This document shows positions 53,271 through 63,824 of a stretch of 64,000 nt of DNA, one piece after another (within the stretch, counting starts at the first letter, position 1; each line of letters opens with the position of its first letter). The notes beneath the pieces are model-generated. The model was not told the DNA's origin. It searched no databases and saw only the letters and a list, made by a program, of their open reading frames with translations. The stretch spans positions 1-64,000 of the forward strand of contig JAUCBJ010002827.1 in the NCBI GenBank assembly GCA_032718475.1, written 5' to 3'. The stretch is from Nemertoderma westbladi (Eukaryota; Xenacoelomorpha; Nemertodermatida; Nemertodermatidae). The position numbers were made by a program, and so were the translations under genes.

Positions 53271-54586
53271 CAGTGGCGGAGATCTGTATTTGATAGTGGG
53301 GGGGACAGAAAGAGAATTAACTTTTTTACTAACTTGAATTTACAGGGAGTGGGGGGGGGGGGGGGGGGGGTGGGGGGAGGGTGGTGTGGTAGCGAATGAT
53401 CACAAATACAACTACTTCTCATTGTGATGTTTTCGCAGCCTAAAATTTAGTGAAAAGTTTAGGAATGGACATTGGACAATCCAAATTCTTTAAAAAAAAA
53501 GTCACCATGATAGCACTTTAGCGGCCAAATGGCCTATTTGCCAAAAAGGGTAGGCCTATACTTCTTGAACAATATCTGAATATTGCTGTTATTGAGTTCA
53601 AATTTGGTGAATCGGTTTATTTCATGGTTGCATCCAATGCTATCGAGCAATTATGGCAGAAATTTAGCTGTGGCCATTTTATAAACAAAAAGGCCCAAAA
53701 AAGGCCCGTTTTGGAGCCTTTTCGCTCTCAAATGGCCCCGTGAAGCATTTTTAGCTAAAATTGCTTGATAACCATAGAGACAAGCATATTTTGAAGCTCT
53801 GTTCCAAATTTCAACTAATTTCATTAACTGATTTCGAGAAATATAGTTTTTCGAGAAAAAAATACATTCTCTGCGATTTAATGGGTTTAATAAAGTAAAG
53901 AAAATGCAAAGTTTACCGTTAATTTAGATAATATCTTCTTTCTTTGTTCGACTATGACTTTGTCAAATAATTTTTTATCATTTCGTTTGAAATTCAACTA
54001 AATTTTTTATCATAGCTAAAAATATACTGTAAGATATACTGTATGCCTACAGCATGTATATATACAGTATATTGCAGCATTTATATGTAGCATATTTATA
54101 CAGTACAACCATTTGCCAATTTTATTAATTTATACCTGCACCTTGGGAGCCTTTTTGGTGAAAAGGGCCTTATTCGATTGAAATTATCGTCCTGCTCGAA
54201 GGCCTCTCAAAAAAAGACTAGCTCTTACATTTTGGCTAATAACTTGAGTTTGAGAAAAGATATTTGAGAAAGCTGCTTGCAAACTTGCGTTGAAAACATA
54301 TCCAAATACATTTACTATTTAAATGTGGTTAGAATGTCATTATTATACAAATAATACAGGTCTTTCATTTTTGGAGGTCCAATTTTACAATGCAAAATGT
54401 ATTGTATTTTTATGTAGGTATATACTGCGATAATTAATTTTAACCAATAATGGATCAATGGGTGGGTCTCATTGATGGACTGAATGAAAAACCTATCTTT
54501 ACTAATTATGGAGGGGATATTATCACCGATTCTAAAAAGTGGGGGGGGACAATGTCCCCCTCTCCCCCCCAGGATTTCCGCCACTG
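53271..54586. mobile_element. hAT-type non-autonomous DNA transposon (MITE)
   Basis: A 1,316-bp element with ends CAGTGGCGGAGATC and GGATTTCCGCCACTG (inverted, ~15 bp) and a perfect 8-bp target duplication ATGTAGGG (53263-53270, 54587-54594), the hallmark of hAT elements. Interior: a G run at 53348-53370 and AT-rich sequence without a transposase. It splits the LINE frame cleanly: EHVG|YLDRIRIL reads through once the element and one duplication copy are set aside. Confidence 0.9.
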
Positions 54587-54594
54587 ATGTAGGG

Positions 54595-55380
54595 TATTTA
54601 GATAGGATTAGGATATTAAAACTACAACCTCTCGAAGTGCGCCGTGTTATTTTTGACTTAAAAATGGCACATTCTATCGTTTACTTTACAGTAATATCGA
54701 ATATCGATTTGAACGATTTCTTCACTATTGCACCGAGAGCTGGACTTAGAGGTCACGAGCTTAAACTCTACCATAAACAGTCGAGGCTTCTAATGTGCAA
54801 GAATAATTTTGCCCACCGAGTAGTTTCAATTTGGAACTGGCTCATAGCGGAAACTGTCAATACTGAAAGTAAATTTTTATTTTCTAAAAAGCTTAAAGAC
54901 CTTGACCTGCTATCTTTTTTGTAAATTTAATTTGTAATTTAAAATGTAATTTAATTTTTTATTTTTTTGATTATTTTTGTGAATCATAACAATCAATTTT
55001 TATTGCGAATATTTTATTGCACATAGCCTACTGTTTAGTGTACCCTTGTATTTATTTTATTTTATATTTTCAGCACCGCTTCTGTCTATTCTACTGCACC
55101 GTTTAATGCTTTTTTATTTTGAATGTAAATATGACATCTTTATTTACTGCAACAAATTTTTTTTTTTATCAATTTTCAGAAATTCGTAGACTATGACATT
55201 GTTGCGTTAATTTTAATTTGTAGAATATATTTCTGTATTTTTGTGTAATTTTAGAGCCTGCTCGGGCAACCATAAGTGTTTAATTTTTAATAACCTGGCT
55301 GTTTTCTCTCCTCATGTACTTTTAATTTAATTTTTATATATACATAGAGTGATAATAATAAAAAAATAATAAATAAATAA
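54595..55380 (+). pseudogene. CR1-like LINE 3' end
   Basis: YLDRIRILKLQPLEVRRVIF, RGHELKLYHKQSRL and FAHRVVSIWNWLI form the conserved C-terminus of CR1-group ORF2, ending at a TAA at 54922-54924. The 3' non-coding part is AT-rich and ends in an (AATAAAT)-like simple tail at 55350-55380, as expected for a LINE 3' end. Confidence 0.8.
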
Positions 55381-55994
55381 AGCTACTATCAGTTGCCGAA
55401 ACGCGACAACACCGGTGGCAACTACTAGCCCTGCTACTAGCTATCATCCTATTCCTTCCTTCTGTAAGCTTCATCAATCTTATTTCACTCATAAGTGCAA
55501 TTTTACTCATAAAAGGATGGAAGAATTAAATTGAAAAATTGAAATTGAAATTGAATCGGCATAAGGTAAAGGGGAACTTTCCTTTCTTCTTTGATTTATT
55601 CTCATTGGCGGTTTGGTTAAATTTCTTATTTATTTATTTAAATTTCTTAAGTATCGATTTTGGGATAGAATTGCTCAATTTTAATCTGTATCTAATAACT
55701 GAGCCTCGCCTGCGCGATGGCCCCACGAAAATGTTGTTATTGTAAAAGCTGTCAAGTGTGTATAACTACTGTAATTTCACACATTTTATATTCGCCCGTG
55801 TATAAATTATTAACTTAATAAATCAATTCTAAATGATATAATTCGTAATTAATATTAGTTTTTAAACGTTCTTCAGTTCATTGTGCACACGTTTTACTGT
55901 TTTATGTGCTATTGAGGAACAAATTTTTTTGGTTGGTGTAAATTCAGTGTTGCTTGGCGCAAATTATTCTACGCCCGGCGCACCTCCGGCGTGC
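55381..55994. other. intergenic region
   Basis: Starts with one GTTGCCGAAACGCGAC motif (55391) like those upstream of the LINE; otherwise AT-rich with no supported gene. Confidence 0.4.
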
Positions 55995-56019
55995 AATACA
56001 TAGGGGGACGTCTATTTAC

Positions 56020-56125
56020 ACCAAAAACACACAAAAACACACAAAAACTCACAAAAACACACAAAAACACACAAAAACTCACAAAAACACACAAAAACAT
56101 ACAAAAACACACAAAAACAGACAAA
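56020..56125. repeat. (ACACAAAAAC)n satellite in the left TIR
   Basis: A 10-11 bp unit, ACACAAAAAC, with occasional CTCACAAAAA and CATACAAAAA variants, mirrored at 63665-63800 in the right TIR. The open frames it creates are not genes. Confidence 0.95.
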
Positions 56126-56289
56126 AACATACGGCATATATATGAAATGCCTGCAAAGGTAATTATCATTGCGGTTTGGGTTGTTGTCTGTTTGTATGCC
56201 TGTTTGTCTGTGTGGATGTAATTAATTGTAATCCAAAACGCAATAGTCAGATAGTTATTGCTGAAATACCTGTAGGCATACTCCAGTAG

Positions 56290-56410
56290 GGTCAGCCTAA
56301 TCACCCAACTACACCCAACTTTCACCCAACTACACCCAACTACACCCAACTTTCACCCAACTACCACCCAACTACACAACTACACCCAACTTTCACCAAC
56401 TACACCCAAC
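56290..56410. repeat. (CACCCAACT)n satellite
   Basis: Alternating CACCCAACTACA and CACCCAACTTT units. The same repeat recurs at 57650-57720 and, on the opposite strand, at 59110-59290 and 61130-61275. Confidence 0.93.
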
Positions 56411-57640
56411 TACAGTCCCTATCTCATTCTGAATATTATTTCTCAAACTGGGTATCATTTCTCAAACCTTTTACTAATGATAGTCAACGGAGAATTTCAG
56501 TAGGTAAGACTGGGGTAAGAGTTGAGAAATCAGAAAGATGCAACCAGCTCAATCTAACTCAACTAGAGTCTGGCGCCGCCATGGTTTGAGTTAGGTTGAC
56601 TTCCAACGGTGCCATACTCAGCATTACTCTTCCTGTACGGGATGGATAATTACTCTGGTTGAGTGAGGCACCACATGGGGAAGGGGCCTCTGTCTGTTGC
56701 TTGGGCTCTTGAGTTAATGGGTTGAATTACATAAGCTGGGCAGGCCGGCAGGCTTGCTCATAAAAGACATGTCAATCACGCAATTCCTTTGTGGGCTTTA
56801 CTAAATGTATGTTGTTAACTAAACCACACTGGCTCGGTCTGTTTGTAGAGATAGTTTTAATTCTGGGAATATTGTTGTCGAAAATTGGTGCTCTGTTGTC
56901 TGTCTGTTTGATGTCAATTGGTCCCTTACAAGACATATCAGTTTAAAAATCTAATGGTTAATTAAGAATTATTAGTGCATATGGGACCTCGCAACACCCC
57001 CCTCCCATAAATATGGCCCTGTCTATAATTACAGAGGTTTCCTCTGGCCCCTTTGCCCGGTATAGCCACACCCGGACGTATTGCGAATAATTGTGTTGAC
57101 GATGTAATAGAGAATTAAACATTGGTAAAACATTAACGTTAAACATTAGAAACATTAGCGAAATATACGCGACATTAAAATAAATTTATAAAATTGGTTG
57201 GTTATATTATATGGTTATATTTTAATGTAAAATAACGTTAATATGTTATGAGTCATACATACTTAATAAATGTAATAAAAATTTATAAATCTTCAGTTTA
57301 ATAATTTTTTAGCATATAATTTTTTTATTCTGAAATTTAAAAATAAATAGAGTCACTGAGTCTGCAACTTAATTCTCACTGTCTACTGGAGTTAATTACA
57401 CACAAACAAATCAAGTTTAGGGAATGTTATAACAGCAGGAGACCATCAAACCCGTAGGCAGAGTATAACAGAAGCGAGTGGGCCATTAAACACAGACAGC
57501 TTGCTGTATGAATGCTACACAGTGCACAGTGGGTGGTTACGCGAGTTTGAGTTGGGTTTGAGTAAACCAGACAGGTTTGAGTTAGTAAGAGTGAGGTAAG
57601 AAAAAAGGTACCCAGTTTGAGAAACAGTATCTAGAATGAG
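56411..57640. other. interior of the palindromic element, no gene seen
   Basis: AT-rich single-copy-looking sequence with GAGTTAGG- and GGTTTGAGTT-type short repeats near 56520-56600 and 57540-57640. No supported coding frame. Confidence 0.4.
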
Positions 57641-57717
57641 TTAGGGACTGTATACCACCCATCTATGATCTACACCCAACTCTGCAAATACACCCAACTT
57701 CAACGTTCAACACAACA

Positions 57718-58326
57718 GCATCCAACTTACACCAAACTATACTGTATGGCACCTATCTTCCACAAATTACAATATGTACAGTAAACAAACTCTGAACTTC
57801 TTTGAGGAATTGCTGAGATATGAACTTTTAAAAGTTGCATGTACTCGTGCTGTATTTTGCCATCACTGCCCTGCAATTATGAAAATAACTAACTAACATT
57901 TTATTTTTATTGCAGGTTGATTCTAGAATAATTGATGAATTTAGCAATAAATATACAAAGGAGAGACACAGAGACTATTGACGGACGATCCAGATACCTA
58001 TAGATGTCTACACATACCACGCATCAAAACTCCAAACTAAGCTACAGTACAAACTAAACTGGCGCTGTGGGATTGCGGTGAAAATGAAAACGGTATTGAT
58101 ACACAGGAGGGTCACCGTCACAGCCTTAACGACGAAATCGCATTATTGGAAACTTCTGCTGTGGGAATAGCAATGCAGATAATTCGTACAAAGTTAATGG
58201 ACATAAGTTCTATATTATACAGTATGTTTAATGCAATTATAATAATGTAATTATCCTTTATGTATCATAGAATACAAGAAAAAAAACTGTAACATTATTT
58301 TCAGCTTCTTTATCTTAAACTTTATG
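57718..58326. repeat. inner inverted repeat, left arm
   Basis: Mirrored at 60578-61113 with ~90 percent identity by eye. On the plus strand it has an open stretch with FFEELLRYELLKVACT, then an intron-like boundary TTTTTATTGCAG followed by VDSRIIDEFSNKYTKER. Both stretches are also kept in the right arm. Confidence 0.8.
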
Positions 58327-58646
58327 GCCTTTATACTGTATTAATTAATTTTTAACGAAACAACAGAAATAAATTTAGAACTTTTTACATTTCTCATTAC
58401 ATTTTACATGTCTCAAGTTTACACTCCATTTGGCTCCCTGATCCAATCTTAATGGTTAGCAAATAAAGTACTTTCTGTATAATATAGGCGAATAATAAAT
58501 TTCTCATGGAACCAAAATAATAAACGAAAGATAAGATCAAATTAATATAAAGGCCACGAAGTTTAGAATAAAACTGTTGAAAATAAAGACTACTGTATGT
58601 TACAATCTTTCTTGTAATATGATACATAAAGGATAATTATAATATT

Positions 58647-58775
58647 TTATTGTTAAATTTCTGAATTACTTAACGCTCGTCCTTGGACAAGCCGTAAATA
58701 CAGTAGATAGATGGATTATTTGCGGCTCGTCCATAGACGAGCGCTAAGTAATCAAGAAATTTAACAATAAAACAA
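58647..58775. repeat. long hairpin
   Basis: Arms of ~46 bp: TTTCTGAATTACTTAACGCT then CGTCCTTGGACAAGCCG on one side, its near-perfect reverse complement at 58727-58775 (with TGATTACTTAGCGC) on the other, separated by ~35 bp. Confidence 0.8.
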
Positions 58776-59554
58776 CGTATTTTAGTGTATAATGTACTTT
58801 TATCTCACTTCGGTCCCTCGTTTCAATATTTCACTAACTCGAATATGATAATAACTCGAAATAAATTTTCCAGTATTTACTAATTATCATAGTGCGTTAA
58901 GGCTCGCCTTTACTACGTGGCTCGCATGTTCTCGCTGTTATGCCTCAGAACTAAACATTAGATATATTGTACTGTATGTCCTACTCATCTTCACATCCAA
59001 AAAAGCGACGTAGATTAGGATTTGTATGGTTTTTGGCAATTTTATAATTTGCTTTATAATTTTTTATTTTCAAAAATCCTGACCTGCGAGAAAGTGGTGA
59101 AAGGTAAGTGTAGTTGTGTGGAAGTGAGACAATGTTGAGTGTACTGTAGTTGGGTGGAGAATTGGGTGTAGTTGGGCGAAAGTTGGGTGTTGTTGGGGGT
59201 AGTTGGGTGAAAGTTGGGTGTAGTTGGGTGGAAGTGGAGTGTAGTTGGGTGAAAGTGAGTCAAAGTTGAGTGTAGTTGGTTGGAGAGTTTGGTGTTCTGT
59301 GGACGAGTCACGCAGTCAGGGCAAGCCTTAGCGCACAATTGCAATTAGTAAAAATAGGGCAAAATTTCATCTCCAGTCGGTCGATCTGTCCGCTTGTCTG
59401 TCTGTAATGAAAAATTCATTCGTAAGTAACTTTTGAAGATTTTCGCCAACTGATCCACATTAAAGCCCGATGAGAAACCCCACTTGGGATCCGACTATGT
59501 AGCAACATACCTAAAGTGTGTGACATATTATTCATTCACATGTGAGAATTTAGC
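58776..59554. other. interior region with (GTTGGGTG)n block
   Basis: AT-rich; 59110-59290 is a GTTGGGTGTAGTTGGGTGAA-type satellite, the reverse complement of the one at 56290. No gene. Confidence 0.5.
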
Positions 59555-59576
59555 TTGGAAACCTCAATGTTGATCA

Positions 59577-60000
59577 GATAGACTTTGCTGATGACTTAGG
59601 AGTACTCTCAGAATCATTAGAGGGAGCCCAACGGCTCCTCAGCTCATTAGAACATTCTGCTTCTAGTGTTGGTCCCATGAGCATAAGCTCAAAAGATGGT
59701 ATGCTTGAGCATGTGGACAACTTCTGTTACCTGGGATCATGGATCCGGAAGTCAGATGAGGACCTTCGAATACGTAAGGGAAAGGCATGGGCAGCCTTGA
59801 ATAGGCTTTCCAGGATTTGGAAGTCACCGAGAATTAATCGGAAACTCAAGGTCCGATTATTTAGAGCAGCAGTAGTTCCAGTACTCCTCTACGGGAGTCC
59901 ATGCTGGGCTCTAACTGCTGAGGACACCAAATCTCTGGATGGCACATTCACAAGAATGCTACGCCGGGTTCATTGTGTCAAGTACAATGCACACATTAGG
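59577..60000 (+). pseudogene. RTE-like LINE fragment
   Basis: IDFADDLGVLSESLEGAQRL (F-A-D-D box), VDNFCYLGSWIRKSDEDLR, AKAWAALNRLSRIW, LYGSPCWAL and MLRRVHCVKYNAHI, the palm end and C-terminal region of an RTE-like RT, related to the copy at 36382 but diverged. It is flanked by a 22-bp direct repeat (59555-59576, 60001-60022), possibly a target duplication. A short internal deletion removes the segment between the F-A-D-D and YLGSWI parts. Confidence 0.8.
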
Positions 60001-60577
60001 TTGGAAACCTCAATGTTGATCACATGAGGATTTTCGAATGGGTGGAATGTCTGAAAGATTAAAAAGATGTGTGATGAATTATTATTTCTACTACTGTAAG
60101 ATCTGTAATGTATAACGATCTTATCGATTCTCATACTGTAGAGATCTTGTCCATTCTGGCATCGCCTGTATGTGAAGTTCATAATAAGTTCCTTGCAGAA
60201 ATTCCCTTGACCTGTACAGATCTTACCAGATCCCCTTTTAGTTTATCAAAAATGTAAAATGTTCTAAAATTATTGCTGTTGTTTCGTTAAAAATTAATTA
60301 ATATAAAGGCCATAAAGTTCGCCCATGTGAATAATACCAGGATTTCACTTTTCGGTCGACATTTTATTGGAATTTTATGTATGAAGATTTTTTATTTTTT
60401 TTAATTTATCTTTTTGATACGTTTCGTTTTGATACGGCTAAATTTCGTTTATTGTTTTGGTTAGATTCAGCCCTTTTGTAACCTGTGATTTTAATGAAAA
60501 CCTGGGATTCTTCACATGGGGGCAACTGCAAAGTGAAATATATAACGGCAGAAAGTGTTTACATGGGCCCAAGATTA

Positions 60578-61113
60578 AAATAAAGCTGCTGAAAATAATG
60601 TTACAGTTCTTTTTCTTGTATTCTATGATACATAAAGGATAATTAAATTATTATAATTGCATTAAACATACTGTATAATATAGAACTTATGTCCATTAAC
60701 TTTGCACGAATTATCTGCATTGCTATTCCCATAACAGAAGTTTCCAATGCGATTTCGTCGTTAAGGCTGTGACGGTGACCCCCCTGTGTATCAATACCGT
60801 TTTCATTTTCACCACAATCCCAAACAGCGCCAGTTTAGTTTTATACTGTAGCTTGGATCGTTCGTCAATAGTCTCTGCGTCTCTCCTTTGTATATTTATT
60901 GCTAAATTCATCAATTATTCTAGAACCAACCTGCAATAAATATAAAACGTTAGTTTGTTATTTTCATAATTGCTCAGCAGTGGGGGCAACATACAGTACA
61001 TGAAACATTTAAAAGCTCATATCTCAGCAATTCCTCGAAGAGTTTGTTACTGTACATATTGTAATTTGTGGAAGTTTGGTGCCATACAGTAGGTATAGTT
61101 TGGTGTAAGTTGG
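60578..61113. repeat. inner inverted repeat, right arm
   Basis: Reverse complement of 57718-58326. On the minus strand it reads LFEELLRYELLNVSCT, then the same TTGCAG boundary and the IIDEFSNKYTKER stretch. Confidence 0.8.
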
Positions 61114-61275
61114 ATGCAGAGTGGAAGTGGAAGTGCAGTGGAAGTTGGGTGTAGTGGGGTGGAACTGTGTGGGTGTAGTTGGCTGAAAGTTGGGTGTAGT
61201 TGGGTGAAAGTTGGGTGTAGTTGGGTGAAAGTTGGGTGTAGTTGGGTGTAGTTGGGTGAAAGTTGGGTGAAGTGG

Positions 61276-61604
61276 GATGCACTCGATCCTCCGTGGAATT
61301 CCCATTATGAACATCACATATACTGATATATTTCGCCTGGACGGATGCATCGCGCTTATTCAATCTAAACATTACTATATGATTGTGATCAGGCAGGCAG
61401 GTTATGGTTGATATCAGTTAATGCGATGCCTTTGATAAATTGCGCAAAGGGCGATTAAGTACTGTAATACAGTAGATAGTGTGGTTGCGTTTCCGCCAAC
61501 ATCTCTTTCCAAGCTTGGTGAGAATAACTCTTCCGGGAAGAAAAATATACTCGATTTATGACTACCATCATCTGATCATATGTTGACGTCACATTAAATA
61601 AACA
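61276..61604. repeat. second inverted repeat pair, left arm
   Basis: GATGCACTCGATCCTC onward, matching the reverse complement of 63157-63480 with few differences. The pair encloses ~1.55 kb made mostly of the (ACAAAAAC)n array. It looks like an element of its own, inserted beside the right TIR. No target duplication is clear. Confidence 0.85.
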
Positions 61605-62462
61605 CAAATAAACAAAAACACACACAAACAAAAGCAAACAAAACACACAAAAACACACAAAAACACACAAAAACAAACAGAAACACACAAAAACATACAA
61701 TTCACACAAAAACACACAAAAACATACAATTCACATAAAAACACACAAAACAAACAAAAACACACAAAAACAAACAAAGGCAAACAAAACAAACAAAAAC
61801 AAACAAAAACACAAAAACAAATAAACAAAAACACACACAAACAAACAAAAGCAAACAAAACACACAAAAACAAACAAAAGAAACATAACGAAACAAAACA
61901 CACAAAAAGAAACAAAAACACACAAAAACAAACAGAAACACACAAAAACATACAATTCACACAAAAACACACAAAAACATACAATTCACACAAAAACACA
62001 CAAAACAAACAAAAACACACAAAAACAAACAAAGGCAAACAAAACAAACAAAAACAAACAAAAACACAAAAACAAACACAAATAAACAAAAACACACACA
62101 AACAAACAAAAGCAAACAAAACACACAAAAACAAACAAAAGAAACATAAAGAAACAGAACACACAAAAAGAAACAAAAACACACAAAAACAAACAGAAAC
62201 ACACAAAAACATACAATTCACACAAAAACACACAAAAACATACAATTCACACAAAAACACACAAAACAAACAAAAACACACAAAAACAAACAAAAACACA
62301 CAAAAACAAACAAAAACACACAAAAACACACAAAACACACAAAAACAAACAAAAACACACAAAAACAAACAAAACATACAAAAACAAACAAAAACACACA
62401 AAAACAAACAAAAACACACAAAAACAAAACAAAGACACAGAAAAACAACAAAAACAAACAAA
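61605..62462. repeat. (ACAAACAAAAACACACAAAA)n satellite with ~258-bp higher-order unit
   Basis: An A/C-only array with G marks at regular spacing (AAACAG at 61680, 61935, 62196; AAAGGC at 61780, 62035), giving a higher-order period of 255-261 bp. The long minus-strand frames (Cys/Phe/Val/Leu only, up to 303 codons) are by-products of the repeat. Confidence 0.95.
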
Positions 62463-63156
62463 CAAAAACTTTGTTTTTGTTTTAAAACAAAACAAAACAT
62501 TTATTTTGTAACAATATATCACTCTCTTTTATTAAAGAATTAAGCCACAATAAAGTACCAAATTAAGAATAAAATTACTTAGGCCTATATTACATAGGGG
62601 AAAAAAAACTTAAGAACATATAAGCCGTGAAGTTTATAACTGGTCTTGCTTTCCCATGTAATAAATAAATTAGTTTTATCATGGCCATTCAATTCCACTA
62701 CAATTCCGATTTTATTACCGATTTTAAAATATTATTACATTTTTAAAAAATGTTGTTTATAGGCCTACTACAGTATGATTCTTCTGCAAATATATTTATT
62801 ACATCGTCCCAATAAATCACATCAAACTTCCCGTTTCTCTACTGTATACTTAATAAATCCAAACTACTTAAACGATCTTGTAATTGTAAATATAGTAATA
62901 GCATTGTTGTTGCAAGTGGCAAGCCCTGGGTGATTTAATAATAAAATGGTTTTGTAAGTGTTTTATTCCATCAATAGGCCCAATAAAATAATTAATTTTT
63001 TTTTAAATTATTTAATTATTTTCTAATCCCCAGCCCCCCCCCCCCCCCACCCTCGGTATGCCTCTGTTAAGCATACATGAGTATGAAATACAGACACAGG
63101 GTGTTATAATGACAAAGTATGAATGAATCGAGCTAATACTGTAGTTTCAGATTCGC
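62463..63156. other. AT-rich spacer, no gene seen
   Basis: Between the satellite and the right arm of the second inverted pair. Contains a C run at 63034-63048. No coding frame is supported. Confidence 0.45.
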
Positions 63157-63480
63157 AGGTAGAATTTAATGTGACGTCAACATATGATCAGATGATGGTA
63201 GTCATAAATCGAGTATATTTTTCTTCCCGGAAGAGTTATTCTCACCAAGCTTGGAAAGAGATGTTGGCGGAAACGCAACCACACTATCTACTGTATTACA
63301 GTAAATAATCGCCCTTTGCGCAATTTATCAAAGGCATCATTAACTGATATCAACCATAACCTGCCTGCCTGATCACAATCATATAGTAATGTTTAGATTG
63401 AATAAGCGCGATGCATCCGTCCAGGCGAAATATATGTGATGTTCATAATGGGAATTCCACAGAGGATCGAGTGCATCAAT
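63157..63480. repeat. second inverted repeat pair, right arm
   Basis: Reverse complement of 61276-61604: AATTTAATGTGACGTCAACA through GAGGATCGAGTGCATC. Confidence 0.85.
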
Positions 63481-63824
63481 GATCTAATTTATACTGAAGG
63501 TACCTGTAGAGTGTAGACTACTGGACTATGCCTATAGGTATTTCAGCAATAACTATTGCGTTTTGGATTACAATTAATTACATCCATACAGACAAACAGG
63601 CATACAAACAGACAACAACCCAAACCGCAATGATAATTACCTTTGCAGGCATTTCATATATGTGCCGTATGTTTTTGTCTGTTTTTGTGTGTTTTTGTAT
63701 GTTTTTGTGTGTTTTTGTGTGTTTTTGTGAGTTTTTGTGTGTTTTTGTGTGTTTTTGTGTGTTTTTGTGAGTTTTTGTGTGTTTTTGTGTGTTTTTGGTG
63801 TAAATAGACGTCCCCAATACATAG

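Larger units (their letters stand above)
56004..63815. mobile_element. 7.8-kb DNA transposon-like element with long inverted ends
   Basis: Terminal inverted repeats of 286 and 298 bp (56004-56289, 63518-63815) start GGGGACGTCTATTTACACC and contain (ACACAAAA)-type repeats plus ~150 bp of unique sequence. They are flanked by a perfect 9-bp direct repeat AATACATAG (55995-56003, 63816-63824). Long TIRs and a 9-bp duplication are typical of Mutator-like elements. No transposase is recognised. The interior is itself largely palindromic (57718-58326 with 60578-61113; 61276-61604 with 63157-63480), suggesting nested copies. The class is an inference. Confidence 0.65.

Noticed and set aside
54315-54584. 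Minus-strand frame covering the MITE end
   Set aside because: It starts in the terminal inverted repeat and G/C run and has no transposase motif.
56290-56410. Telomere-like repeat
   Set aside because: CACCCAAC resembles telomeric sequence only loosely; the unit is irregular and occurs interspersed inside a transposon-like unit on both strands.
61455-62522. Long minus-strand frames of Phe, Cys, Val and Leu (up to 303 codons)
   Set aside because: Produced by the A/C-only satellite; no domain and no non-repeat coding sequence.
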